Below, one piece after another: positions 54,360-63,370 of a stretch of 64,000 nucleotides of DNA. How positions within the stretch are numbered: the stretch's first letter is position 1; the number at the start of each line of letters is the position of its first letter. The notes below the pieces were generated by a model. The model did not search any database. It was not told where the DNA came from and saw only the letters and a list, made by a program, of their open reading frames with translations. The DNA lies in NCBI RefSeq assembly GCF_004088395.1, contig NZ_CP035107.1:1751001-1815000 (forward strand), written 5' to 3'. Origin of the DNA: Ornithobacterium rhinotracheale. GTDB lineage: Bacteria > Bacteroidota > Bacteroidia > Flavobacteriales > Weeksellaceae. A program made the position numbers and the translations under genes.

Positions 54360-56966
54360 CTATTCAATAATGAATTTTATTGATTCTGAAAAGTCGTTTC
54401 CTTCGGCTTGCAAGATATAAACCCCTGGCGGGATTCCTATAATGTTGATTTTCTTAATAAAGTTTCCTGTTTGAGTATAGTCTTCGTCTTGCTTGATTAA
54501 CTGCCCCACAAGATTATATATTTTGAATTTCACTCCTGGCTTGATTAAATTAGAAATTTTCACATTTACATCATTATACGCAGGGTTTGGATACAATTCT
54601 AAACGCTTATATGAAGAACTTTCTATCGTAAAATCACTAAAGGTATTAGCGCAAAGATTTAAACTTGCTTTAGTAATTTTCCCTTCATAGGGTAAAACTC
54701 CATCCCCTATTAAAAGCTTCCATTCTCCTTTTTGAGTGGTTCCGTTAAACAATTTAAATGGAACTTGAGGCTTAAAATCATGAATAATTTCTGTACATCT
54801 CACCGCTGATTTATCATCAGAAATTTCAGCATTAATTTTTGAGTTTTCTTTATCCAAACATAGTTTTGTGAAAATTTCAGCGACTTCACCTGAAGGAGAT
54901 ATCAAATATGCTTGCAAATCACTCATTCTACTGTGATTAATTCCTAAATCCAATTTCACATTATTTACCAAGCCATCGTTTGGTATAGAAAAAGTAATTT
55001 TAGTATATTCTTTAAATTCTAATTTAGCAGTTTTTCCATCTTCGATTGGCAAAGGCAATCTTTCTTCAGCCGAATAATTACGGCAAACATTATTAACTCT
55101 GTACCCCACCGAAAACGGCTGACTTACTGCAAAGAAAATATTCCCGACAGATTCGATTAAAATATAAGCTTGTTTCGCTTCAAAATCCGTTGGTAATTGA
55201 ACGGTTTCCTCCCCATCGTTGCTCACATTTTCTTTCACCAGGGTTTTCTGCATTTTTCCTGCTTGGGCTGTTACCAAGTAAATATTTACTTTAAAAACAT
55301 TGATAGGAGCTATGTTGGTTTTGGCAATATTCCACTCAACCTTGAGCTCTCCTCCTTTAGCCACAGTTTCGTATGCTTTTGGTTTCACAACAGAGAATCC
55401 CGTGTCACTTGCTTGAACATTCACCTCCATATGATCGGTAGCTACTTGCCCATAATCTCTGCCGTCTCTCACTACGAAACCGAACTTCAACGCTCTAGAT
55501 ACATTTGATAATGATTCAAAAGGGGCATCGGTCAACATTTGTTTTTTGATTAAATCCCACGATGGAAACATTCTTTCTTTTTCTTTAGACGGTTTCACAC
55601 TTCTAAAAAGTGGATTGGTCTTGCTATTGGCATCTGCATTTGTATAATTTAAGCTCTGAGAGCTATTCAATTGCTCCCAAGTATAAGTAAAATCCTCTTT
55701 GTTTGAGCCCTCTGCTTCACCTTTTAATACAAATGGAGTTTTAGCTGGAATTGTATAATCTTTACCTGCATCTGCCACAGGTGGTTTAGTCGGTAATTCT
55801 TGAATCTTCCCGCAATTCTGCTTACTATTAAGCGTGTAGTTCATCTGCAAAATACTGATTTGATTAAAGTAATTATCACTATGGCTTTGCACATTAAATT
55901 TCCCACCATCCTCTCTTACGATTCCTGCATATCCCATGATGGTAGATCCCGACCCTGGTTCCACATAAGAATCAACTCCCTTTTCTTCTTTTTTAGAAAA
56001 AATATGGGTAGCACCTAACTGGTGCCCTATTTCGTGTGTCAAGAAATCTATATCAAAATTGATTCCTTCAGGTTTAGCATCATATGGGGCTGTAAAGGCA
56101 CTTCCTTTTTTACCATTCTCACAAACAGTTCCAATATCTGCTGCAAAACCACCTCCGAATGAAGCTCCTAACAGATGCCCTAAATCGTAATTTGCATTTC
56201 CAATCTTATCATCTAAAAGCTCTTGCAATTCTCTACTCCAAGTACCATTTTTGATACCAATTTGTGCTTCTGTAAAAGGATCAGTTTGTGCTTCTGTAAA
56301 AATTATTTCATCCTCGTTTGGAATTAATTCCAAATGCACCGAAAGCTCTTTTTCTAGCACAGCATTCACATGTGTGAGCGATGCATTTATTGCCGCTAAA
56401 GCTTTTTCTTTTGTTCCTCCATGGTATTTTGTATACTCTCCTGTTACAGCTATAGCTGTGCGATAAGTTCTTCTTTTTGCATCTGTTTTCAAAGGTAGGA
56501 TTTGAACTGGGGGCAAAACATTGAAAGTTTCAGGCGTTAAGCAATTGAAATCAAAATTTAATTTATTATGATTCACAGCATAGACACTGTATGAATTTTT
56601 ATCCTTTGCCAAAGTCGTAATCCCTCCTTTATCATGGATTACCAAAGCATCAATTTTCTGAGGGCTTATACTCAATCGCAATTGCGAGCCATTTGCATAC
56701 CCGATGTACGATTTAATGTGAGGATATTTTTTTGCCAATTCAGGAGAGAAATTGCTATTTTCCACCAATTGATATTTTGTAAAATTTCCGTTTTTAGTCG
56801 GGATTTCCACCTCGGCTTTTTGCTGGACATTTTTTTGCAAAGCCATCAAATCCAAATGATAAGCTTTTTGAATTTCGCGATTTTTAGGCGTAGTGGCTTG
56901 CCAATATTGCTGTGCAAAGGCAACCAACGGGAAAAGGATAAAAATATATAGAAATCGGTTTTTCAT
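54360..56966 (-). CDS. Secreted reprolysin-like metalloprotease with P-domain and T9SS sorting tail
   Basis: 868 residues. Signal peptide (MKNRFLYIFILFPLVAFAQ), a propeptide, and a metzincin catalytic domain with HEIGHQLGATH at 311-321 (zinc-binding HExxHxxGxxH). A beta-sandwich region (about 395-640) is followed by a P/homo-B-like domain (ISPSGEVAEIFTKLC, GEWKLLIGDG) and a C-terminal sorting domain of about 80 residues (LELYPNPAYNDVNV ... PPGVYILQAEG) for the type IX secretion system. It is exported to the surface or medium and could digest host proteins. It is single-gene, between secG and groES. Confidence 0.92.
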   Translation of the reverse strand: MKNRFLYIFILFPLVAFAQQYWQATTPKNREIQKAYHLDLMALQKNVQQKAEVEIPTKNGNFTKYQLVENSNFSPELAKKYPHIKSYIGYANGSQLRLSISPQKIDALVIHDKGGITTLAKDKNSYSVYAVNHNKLNFDFNCLTPETFNVLPPVQILPLKTDAKRRTYRTAIAVTGEYTKYHGGTKEKALAAINASLTHVNAVLEKELSVHLELIPNEDEIIFTEAQTDPFTEAQIGIKNGTWSRELQELLDDKIGNANYDLGHLLGASFGGGFAADIGTVCENGKKGSAFTAPYDAKPEGINFDIDFLTHEIGHQLGATHIFSKKEEKGVDSYVEPGSGSTIMGYAGIVREDGGKFNVQSHSDNYFNQISILQMNYTLNSKQNCGKIQELPTKPPVADAGKDYTIPAKTPFVLKGEAEGSNKEDFTYTWEQLNSSQSLNYTNADANSKTNPLFRSVKPSKEKERMFPSWDLIKKQMLTDAPFESLSNVSRALKFGFVVRDGRDYGQVATDHMEVNVQASDTGFSVVKPKAYETVAKGGELKVEWNIAKTNIAPINVFKVNIYLVTAQAGKMQKTLVKENVSNDGEETVQLPTDFEAKQAYILIESVGNIFFAVSQPFSVGYRVNNVCRNYSAEERLPLPIEDGKTAKLEFKEYTKITFSIPNDGLVNNVKLDLGINHSRMSDLQAYLISPSGEVAEIFTKLCLDKENSKINAEISDDKSAVRCTEIIHDFKPQVPFKLFNGTTQKGEWKLLIGDGVLPYEGKITKASLNLCANTFSDFTIESSSYKRLELYPNPAYNDVNVKISNLIKPGVKFKIYNLVGQLIKQDEDYTQTGNFIKKINIIGIPPGVYILQAEGNDFSESIKFIIE

Positions 56967-56986
56967 CTCTAAATTTATTTAGAATC

Positions 56987-56994
56987 CAAATTTA
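56987..56994 (-). promoter_or_regulatory. -7 box of the metalloprotease gene
   Basis: Minus-strand TAAATTTG, an exact -7 match 20 bp before the start codon; no good -33 TTG at normal spacing. Confidence 0.5.
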
Positions 56995-57051
56995 AAAATA
57001 TTTAATCGAATTAATTGTAAAAAAACAATGGTACTTTGATTAATTAACACA

Positions 57052-57091
57052 AAAAAATCTGTCTTTTAGCTTGCACCAAAAAACAGATTTC
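57052..57091 (-). terminator. Terminator after secG
   Basis: Minus-strand AAATCTGT, a 20-nt loop, ACAGATTT and a T7 run, 26 bp after the secG stop. Confidence 0.75.
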
Positions 57092-57116
57092 CTCTTATAA
57101 TTTAACATTTCCTACC

Positions 57117-57446
57117 TTACTCAGCTGGAGCGTTTGGCGTTACAGAAGTATCCGTAGTCTGCGGTAACGCTGGCATTTCCTTTACTGGAATATCAGGAGA
57201 AACAACATCGGCATTTCTTGGAACCATGAAGTTTGCAAGAATTACCAAAACAGCTATCAAGATAGCCAAAGTCCATGTTGATTTGTCTAAGAAGTCATTG
57301 GTACGCTGTACCCCAAACATTTGACTTCCGCCTCCTCCGAAAGTGGAAGAAAGCCCCCCTCCTTTTGGGTTTTGAGATAATACTACCATTACTAATAACA
57401 CACAGACAATCATAATAACGATCATTAAAAATATAAATGTTGCCAT
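57117..57446 (-). CDS. secG: Preprotein translocase subunit SecG
   Basis: 109 residues. Two transmembrane helices (about 2-22 and 52-72) joined by the family motif SQNPKGGGLSSTFGGGGSQMFG. It stimulates protein translocation through SecYE. The Pro/Thr-rich acidic tail (PALPQTTDTSVTPNAPAE) is a Bacteroidota extra. Last gene of the miaB-to-secG operon, 3 bp after the TPR gene. Confidence 0.95.
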   Translation of the reverse strand: MATFIFLMIVIMIVCVLLVMVVLSQNPKGGGLSSTFGGGGSQMFGVQRTNDFLDKSTWTLAILIAVLVILANFMVPRNADVVSPDIPVKEMPALPQTTDTSVTPNAPAE

Positions 57447-57449
57447 ATT

Positions 57450-58217
57450 TTAATTATTCTTTAATTCTTTAATTAAATTTATTTGGTCTGCAAAGAAACC
57501 ACTTTTTTCTGGATATTTCAAACGCAAAATGTTATAAGCTGTAATTGCTTTGTCATATTTTTTCTGTTCCACATAGATTTTAGCCAAAGTTTCCGTCATC
57601 AAATGCGACATATTTTGGTCTTGTTTCAGCTTAATGGGACTTGGCCTATAGTCCTCAGAAGGCTTTATTTTCGGGCTTTTCTCCAAAAATTCGTTGATAA
57701 TTTTTAATTTATCTTGAATGCCTTCTAGCTCCGCAAAACTTTGATTTTTCTCTTGAAAAGTTTTTTTATGAGATTTATCATCTATCTCATTTTTTAAGGT
57801 AGGAAACTCACTCTTTCTATTAGCCTTCAACCATTGATTAAACAACAATTCACCTTTCTGCGGAATCTCGGTGGCCTCTTGGTGCGTATTATCGGGCTGC
57901 GCTATGGCTATTGTACACTCTCTTTCGGGCTGAAAAGCTGTATTTTCCATCGGCTTTTTTTCTTGCAAAATGGGCTTTTTCTCTTCTTGCTTCTTTTGAT
58001 AGAATAAGTAATCATACAGGATTTTTCGGCTACCGCAATAAGTAGCTGTTTTTTGAAGATTTTCCAAAAAAATCGACTCCTCCGCTCCCTGCATCGCCTT
58101 GGTTTGCAACAAATGTAGCGGCTGAAAATACGGATACTTTTCAAGCTCTCTCTCTATCAGAAAAAGTTTGTTATCCTTTAAATCAAGTGGATTTTTGAGT
58201 AATTCTAAAATTTCCAT
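57450..58217 (-). CDS. TPR-like protein of the lptE-secG cluster
   Basis: 255 residues, no signal peptide. The N-terminus is helical with aromatic residues (YPYFQPLHLLQTKAM); the C-terminus carries one clear TPR unit (ETLAKIYVEQKKYDKAITAYNILRLKYPEKSGFFADQI). The middle is Lys/Glu-rich and probably disordered. It sits between lptE (8 bp) and secG (3 bp), a conserved Bacteroidota placement, but its role is unknown. Confidence 0.85.
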   Translation of the reverse strand: MEILELLKNPLDLKDNKLFLIERELEKYPYFQPLHLLQTKAMQGAEESIFLENLQKTATYCGSRKILYDYLFYQKKQEEKKPILQEKKPMENTAFQPERECTIAIAQPDNTHQEATEIPQKGELLFNQWLKANRKSEFPTLKNEIDDKSHKKTFQEKNQSFAELEGIQDKLKIINEFLEKSPKIKPSEDYRPSPIKLKQDQNMSHLMTETLAKIYVEQKKYDKAITAYNILRLKYPEKSGFFADQINLIKELKNN

Positions 58218-58225
58218 ATTTTCTC

Positions 58226-58735
58226 TTACCAGTCGGCTACAATTGCATTAAATATTTGGTCGATTAGTCGTTTTATAATTTTCTCGGTCAGCTCATCTTG
58301 CACTTGTACCAAGGATTGATTTGCCTCGAAATCTCCATAATCAGAAAATGTGCGAGAAAAGCTTTTTTCTTCCTGAATTTTGTTCTCGTATCGTACTTTT
58401 ACCGTGATTGTTAAACGGTTTTGCGCCGCACGGTCGCCACTCACTACGGAGGTAGGCGTTACGGTGTAATCCGTGATTTCCCCATCGATGATAATATTGG
58501 CATCCTCGGTGTTTACCAAAGTTAATTTGGTTCTTTGTTCAAATCTTAATTGAAGCGCATTGGTAAATTCTTGGCTTAAATTAGGATTCTGCAATGGTGC
58601 GTAGTTTGGGAATTTACGAATATTTGCTGTGTGGATCCTCGGATCTAGCGACGAGCCCGTAAAGGTGTAACAACCATTTAAACTTAAAAGCAACATTAAG
58701 CCCAAAAGGCTAAAAATTATTTTCTTATAAGCCAT
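58226..58735 (-). CDS. lptE: LptE-type outer-membrane lipoprotein
   Basis: 169 residues with a lipoprotein signal (LLSLNGC, acylated Cys22) and the alpha/beta LptE fold (YTFTGSSLDPRIHTANIRKFPN at the start, IIDGEITDYTVTP in the middle). LptE plugs LptD and helps place LPS on the surface. It overlaps the end of the sigma-54 activator gene by 11 bp, so it is co-translated with it. Confidence 0.9.
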   Translation of the reverse strand: MAYKKIIFSLLGLMLLLSLNGCYTFTGSSLDPRIHTANIRKFPNYAPLQNPNLSQEFTNALQLRFEQRTKLTLVNTEDANIIIDGEITDYTVTPTSVVSGDRAAQNRLTITVKVRYENKIQEEKSFSRTFSDYGDFEANQSLVQVQDELTEKIIKRLIDQIFNAIVADW

Positions 58736-59966
58736 ATTGCTTAATTTTTCGGTACAAAGTTCTTTCTGAAATGCCTAATTCCTCGGCGGCTTCTTTTCGT
58801 TTTCCGCTGTGTTTTTGCAAGGCTTTTTCGATTAAATCTATTTCATTATCTTGCAAAGATAGGGAATTATTTTCAGGAATATCTTCATAATCATAGTCCT
58901 CCACCTCGGCGGGATAGGTAGGCGTGGTTTCTATACTTTCTGGCTCATATTTGAGCAGGGAATCTGGGGCTGCGGTGTAGCCGTGTAGCACTCGATTGAC
59001 TAGGTCTTGGTTATCTGCCACTACTTCATCTTGATTTTTAGACAAAAGTTGCAGCGTGAGTGCGCGTAAATCATTTAAATCCTTCTTCATATCAAAGAGG
59101 AATTTATACAAAATTTCCCTTTCATTGGCAAAATTACTATTCCCAGCCTCGCCCATTTCTGATTTGATATGGACAATGCTATTAGTGGGCAAAAACTTAT
59201 TGATTTCCTCTGCGGAAACTTCCTCGTGAGTCTCCACCACGGAGACTTCCTCGGCAAAGTTTCTGAGCTGGCGCACATTCCCAGGCCACGCGTAGTGTGT
59301 CAAAGCCACCTCAGCTTGGGGAGTTAGCTTCACCACGGGGCGGTGATATTTTTCGCCAAAATCAATTGCAAATTTTCTGAATAGCAATGGAATGTCCTCT
59401 GGACGCTCACGCAAGGCTGGAACTTTGATTTCCACCGTATTTAAACGATAGTATAAATCTTCCCGAAATTTACCTTTTTGCACGGCTTCCAGCACATTTA
59501 CATTGGTAGCAGCTACGATGCGCACATTGGTTTTCTGGACATTAGAGGAGCCCACTTTCATAAACTCGCCCGACTCTAGCACACGCAAAAGCCGCACTTG
59601 TGTATGGAGTGGCAACTCGCCCACCTCATCAAGGAAAATTGTTCCGCCGTTGGCTTCTTCAAAATAGCCCTTGCGGGTTTGTGTAGCGCCTGTAAAAGCA
59701 CCTTTTTCGTGTCCAAATAACTCTGAATCAATCGTTCCCTCTGGAATTGCGCCACAGTTTACGGCAATATAGGTGTTATGTTTTCTTAGGCTTAGGGCGT
59801 GTATTATTTTTGGGAAAAACTCTTTCCCCACACCGCTCTCCCCTGTGATGAGCACTGAGATATCTGTATTTGCCACCTGCATAGCGCGCTCTATCGCCAT
59901 ATTTAGGTTAGCATTATTTCCTATGATGCCAAATCGCTGCTTGATTGCTTGTAATGATTCTGCCAT
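58725..59966 (-). CDS. Sigma-54-dependent transcriptional activator without receiver domain
   Basis: 413 residues. There is no N-terminal sensor: the AAA+ domain begins almost at once (FGIIGNNANLNMAI). Walker A GESGVGKE, canonical contact loop GAFTGA (GHEKGAFTGATQTRKGYFE), Walker B GTIFLDEVGELP, then a linker and a Fis-type HTH (HSGKRKEAAEELGISERTLYRKIKQYGL). How its activity is controlled is not visible. It lies between miaB/lipoprotein and lptE in a conserved Bacteroidota cluster. Confidence 0.93.
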   Translation of the reverse strand: MAESLQAIKQRFGIIGNNANLNMAIERAMQVANTDISVLITGESGVGKEFFPKIIHALSLRKHNTYIAVNCGAIPEGTIDSELFGHEKGAFTGATQTRKGYFEEANGGTIFLDEVGELPLHTQVRLLRVLESGEFMKVGSSNVQKTNVRIVAATNVNVLEAVQKGKFREDLYYRLNTVEIKVPALRERPEDIPLLFRKFAIDFGEKYHRPVVKLTPQAEVALTHYAWPGNVRQLRNFAEEVSVVETHEEVSAEEINKFLPTNSIVHIKSEMGEAGNSNFANEREILYKFLFDMKKDLNDLRALTLQLLSKNQDEVVADNQDLVNRVLHGYTAAPDSLLKYEPESIETTPTYPAEVEDYDYEDIPENNSLSLQDNEIDLIEKALQKHSGKRKEAAEELGISERTLYRKIKQYGL

Positions 59967-60162
59967 GTTTTAATTTTAAATTTTCTTGCTTGCCTTTATT
60001 TTGGATTGAATCCGTCTTGGATGGTGTTTTATCTTGATTGCTTTCAACGCTTTCCGAGGAATTTCCAGCCCGCTTAGGCTCCTCCTCCATTATGCTTAGC
60101 GTGCCATCTGTACAAGCGGAAAAAAGCATAAATCCTACTATTAAAATTATAATTTTTCTCAT
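59914..60162 (-). CDS. Short lipoprotein overlapping the sigma-54 activator gene
   Basis: 82 residues, lipobox LFSAC (Cys17), then a low-complexity Ser/Lys/Glu-rich tail. It starts 4 bp after miaB. Its last 53 nt overlap the start of the activator gene in another frame, an unusually long overlap. It may be a real small lipoprotein or one whose 3' end has been extended by a frameshift. Confidence 0.5.
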   Translation of the reverse strand: MRKIIILIVGFMLFSACTDGTLSIMEEEPKRAGNSSESVESNQDKTPSKTDSIQNKGKQENLKLKHGRIITSNQAAIWHHRK

Positions 60163-60166
60163 TTCT

Positions 60167-61609
60167 TTATTGATTTTCTATTTTTTCACCTAATAAAGTG
60201 GCAGAGGTACAATCCTTTACGAGCACATTTACAAAATCTCCCACTTTTTCATTTCCCGTTTTGGGAAATACTACAACGGTATTTTGTGTGGTGCGACCAT
60301 ACCACTCGTCATCGCTTTTTTTAGAGTCTCCTTCTATCAAAACTTCGTGCACTTTATTCAGGTATGAATCCATTCTTTGTTTTGAATGTTTTTGCTGTAA
60401 TTCTATGATTTCGCGCAGGCGTCGTTTTTTGACCTCATCTGGCACATTATCTTCCATTTTTTTATGCGCTGGGGTTCCTGGGCGGTCTGAGTAAGCAAAC
60501 ATATAGCCAAAATCATATTTCACATGCTCCATAAGCGAGAGTGTATCGCGGTGTTCTTCTTCGGTCTCGTCGCAAAATCCTGCAATCATATCGTGCGATA
60601 GCGCACACTCGGGCACGATTTTTCTAATATTATCTATAAGCTCTAAATATTCCTCACGCGTATGCTGGCGGTTCATTCTTTTGAGCACGCTGGTACTTCC
60701 TGATTGCACGGGCAGGTGTATGTATTTGCAAATGTTGTGGTGTTTGGCCATCATATGCAGCACATCAAGTGTCATATCCTGCGGGTTGGAAGTGCTAAAC
60801 CTTATACGCATTTGAGGGACTGCGGTGGCTACCATATCAAGCAATTGGGCAAAGCTCACTGCGGTGGCTTTTTGCATTTCGGTGGCATTTTTAAAATCCT
60901 TTTTCAAGCCGCCGCCATACCATAGGTAGCTATCCACATTTTGCCCTAAAAGGGTAACTTCCTTATAGCCATTTTCCCATAATTCTTTGCATTCTTTGAT
61001 GATGGAATGGGGGTCTCGGCTTCGTTCGCGCCCACGGGTAAATGGCACCACGCAGAAGGTACACATATTGTCGCACCCACGCGTGATGGAAACAAAAGCC
61101 GTAACGCCATTTCCTCCTAAGCGAACGGGACTTAAATCTGCGTAAGTTTCATCTTTGGATAATATTACATTCACCGCCGAGCGGCCATCTTCTAATTCTT
61201 GCAATAGATTGGGCAAATCTCGGTATGCATCGGGCCCCACGACTAAGTCCACGATATGCTCCTCCTCCAAAAATTTATCCTTCAAACGCTCTGCCATACA
61301 GCCCAAAACGCCCACCAAAAGTTTAGGATTATGCTTCTTAATCGCATTAAACTGGTTTAGGCGCTTGCGCACCGTTTGCTCTGCCTTCTCACGAATGGAG
61401 CAAGTATTTAGCAAAATCAAATCTGCCTCTTCCAGCACATTGGTCGTAGAAAATCCTTCTTGACTTAAAATAGATGCCACAATCTCCGAATCCGAGAAAT
61501 TCATCTGGCAGCCATAACTTTCAAGAAAAAGCTTTCTATCGCCTTTACTTCCCTCTGCTTGGTACACTTCTCCTTGCCTTCCCTCGTCGATTACTTTTTC
61601 TTCAAACAT
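60167..61609 (-). CDS. miaB: tRNA-2-methylthio-N6-dimethylallyladenosine synthase
   Basis: 480 residues. Radical-SAM methylthiotransferase acting on i6A37 of tRNA. N-terminal UPF0004 domain with Cys in [19 protein letters not shown] and LGCMAE; radical-SAM motif CDNMCTFC (CX3CX2C) after ITRG; C-terminal TRAM domain ([27 protein letters not shown]). First gene of the cluster running to secG, with a -7 box upstream. Confidence 0.96.
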   Translation of the reverse strand: MFEEKVIDEGRQGEVYQAEGSKGDRKLFLESYGCQMNFSDSEIVASILSQEGFSTTNVLEEADLILLNTCSIREKAEQTVRKRLNQFNAIKKHNPKLLVGVLGCMAERLKDKFLEEEHIVDLVVGPDAYRDLPNLLQELEDGRSAVNVILSKDETYADLSPVRLGGNGVTAFVSITRGCDNMCTFCVVPFTRGRERSRDPHSIIKECKELWENGYKEVTLLGQNVDSYLWYGGGLKKDFKNATEMQKATAVSFAQLLDMVATAVPQMRIRFSTSNPQDMTLDVLHMMAKHHNICKYIHLPVQSGSTSVLKRMNRQHTREEYLELIDNIRKIVPECALSHDMIAGFCDETEEEHRDTLSLMEHVKYDFGYMFAYSDRPGTPAHKKMEDNVPDEVKKRRLREIIELQQKHSKQRMDSYLNKVHEVLIEGDSKKSDDEWYGRTTQNTVVVFPKTGNEKVGDFVNVLVKDCTSATLLGEKIENQ

Positions 61610-61630
61610 TTTTGTATCAATAATTAAAGG

Positions 61631-61638
61631 GCAAAGAT
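61631..61638 (-). promoter_or_regulatory. -7 box of the miaB-secG operon
   Basis: Minus-strand TATCTTTG, an exact -7 match, 21 bp before the miaB start; the nearest upstream TTG is only 14 bp away, so the -33 is doubtful. Confidence 0.45.
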
Positions 61639-61673
61639 ATATAAAAAAACTGACAATCTGACAGAATTAAATT

Positions 61674-63353
61674 TTAAAGCTTTGCTAATTTTATATAGTG
61701 GCGCATCACAGAGGCATTTGGCGCATCTTTCGTATTCACTTCCAATATTTTAGCTCGCTCACTTGGCTCAAAAAACTGCTTTAAGGCACTCAATACGCCA
61801 GCTTTATTCTTGGCAAAAATATAATCCAGCCCAAAAAGATCCGCCAGTGGCTTCGCCGTTAAGCTATGCGCTGTTTTAAAGTACGCCATTCCCGCGCCCG
61901 TGCTTTCAGGACCAGGAATAATGCTAAAAATATCGCCCCCGCCATTATTGACCAAAACGATGCGCAGATTATTAGGCAAATCCCTATTCCACAAGCCATT
62001 ACTATCGTAAAAGAAACTAATATCTCCCGTTACTAAACACACCAATTCATCGGTTTTCATTGCAAAACCCACCGCCGTAGAGGTAGAGCCATCAATCCCG
62101 CTTGTGCCCCGATTACAGAAGATTTTAACATCTTCTCGATGCTCAAATAATTGGCTATACCGTATCACCGAGGAATTGCTATACTGAACCACACAGCCCT
62201 CTGGATACGAAGGTATTAACTCCTTAAACACCCATAAATCACAAAAATCTAAATTTTGCAAAAATTTATTTTGTTTTGCCTCATTCACCGCTCTAAGATT
62301 TAGCCAAATCTGCTGATAATCCGAATTTTGCACCTCAATATTCCGAGTGAGTGCCTCTGCAAAAATCTCTTCCTTTTGCTTAATTTTCTTCGTCAGGCTA
62401 AAATAAGTATCTGGAAACCAATATTCATTTATATGCCAGTGCGCCTTAGGGCGATTGAGGCGCAAGAAACTTTTAATTTTTTTAGAAATAATATTTTGCC
62501 CCAGCGTAATGAGCAAATCTGGCGCGAGCAAATCATCTTTGGCTCCCTCTTTTTCAAATAAAACATTATCTATCCGAGATATAAATTTCTCATCGTGCAG
62601 ATTGGAAGTGTTTTCAGTAAAGATAATTATTTGTGGTAATTTGGCTAAATCTTTCAGTGCACGGCTCAACCACTTTGAAGGGCGCTGCACTCCTACTAGA
62701 ATCATTATTTTTCGGTAATGGCTTAGTTCCTCTTTCAGAGCCGCCCAATCTAAATTTTCTGGCGTAGGAATTGGTGTGCTAATTTGCTCAAAATGTATTA
62801 AATTCTCTGCCGTTGTTTCATATAATGGCTCTGAGAATGGCATATTGATATGCACGGGGCCTGATTTTTCTATGGCCGAAAATACTGCTTTTTTAATCTT
62901 TACAAAATTCTCATAAATCTGCTCATCATCTTCCTGCTCGGAAAGTTGCGTGTTGAAAAATGTGTGTTTTTCAAATAAATTTTCTTGGCGTATCGTTTGT
63001 CCATCAAAAATATCGGTAAAATTCGCAGGGCGGTCTGCCGTGAGCACAATTAGCGGAATATTTTGGTAAAAGGCCTCTGTTACGGCGGGGTAATAATTAG
63101 CCACTGCCGAGCCCGAAGTACAGCATACCACCACGGGCTTTTCTGTCTTTTGCGCCATGCCAAGTGCCACAAATCCTGCCGAACGCTCATCTACCACCGA
63201 GTGCATAGCAAAACCTCCATGATTTACGAAATCCATAGTGAGCGCCCCATTGCGCGACCCTGGGGAAATCACAATATCGCGAATTCCCATAGCGTAAAAT
63301 GCCTCTACGATTAGCTGAACATTTATTTTTTTCGAACGAATTTTTGCTGGCAT
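61674..63353 (-). CDS. menD: 2-succinyl-5-enolpyruvyl-6-hydroxy-3-cyclohexene-1-carboxylate synthase
   Basis: 559 residues, full length. ThDP-dependent Stetter-type reaction of isochorismate and 2-oxoglutarate in menaquinone synthesis. N-terminal DIVISPGSRNGALT, catalytic Glu in VVDERSAGFVALGMA, CTSGSAVANYYPAV and LTADRP; the ThDP/metal motif is GDISFFYDSNGL with VNNGGGDIF. It follows the partial gene at 63371 by 17 bp. Other men genes are outside. Confidence 0.96.
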   Translation of the reverse strand: MPAKIRSKKINVQLIVEAFYAMGIRDIVISPGSRNGALTMDFVNHGGFAMHSVVDERSAGFVALGMAQKTEKPVVVCCTSGSAVANYYPAVTEAFYQNIPLIVLTADRPANFTDIFDGQTIRQENLFEKHTFFNTQLSEQEDDEQIYENFVKIKKAVFSAIEKSGPVHINMPFSEPLYETTAENLIHFEQISTPIPTPENLDWAALKEELSHYRKIMILVGVQRPSKWLSRALKDLAKLPQIIIFTENTSNLHDEKFISRIDNVLFEKEGAKDDLLAPDLLITLGQNIISKKIKSFLRLNRPKAHWHINEYWFPDTYFSLTKKIKQKEEIFAEALTRNIEVQNSDYQQIWLNLRAVNEAKQNKFLQNLDFCDLWVFKELIPSYPEGCVVQYSNSSVIRYSQLFEHREDVKIFCNRGTSGIDGSTSTAVGFAMKTDELVCLVTGDISFFYDSNGLWNRDLPNNLRIVLVNNGGGDIFSIIPGPESTGAGMAYFKTAHSLTAKPLADLFGLDYIFAKNKAGVLSALKQFFEPSERAKILEVNTKDAPNASVMRHYIKLAKL

Positions 63354-63370
63354 AGGCTTTTTAGCTTTAA

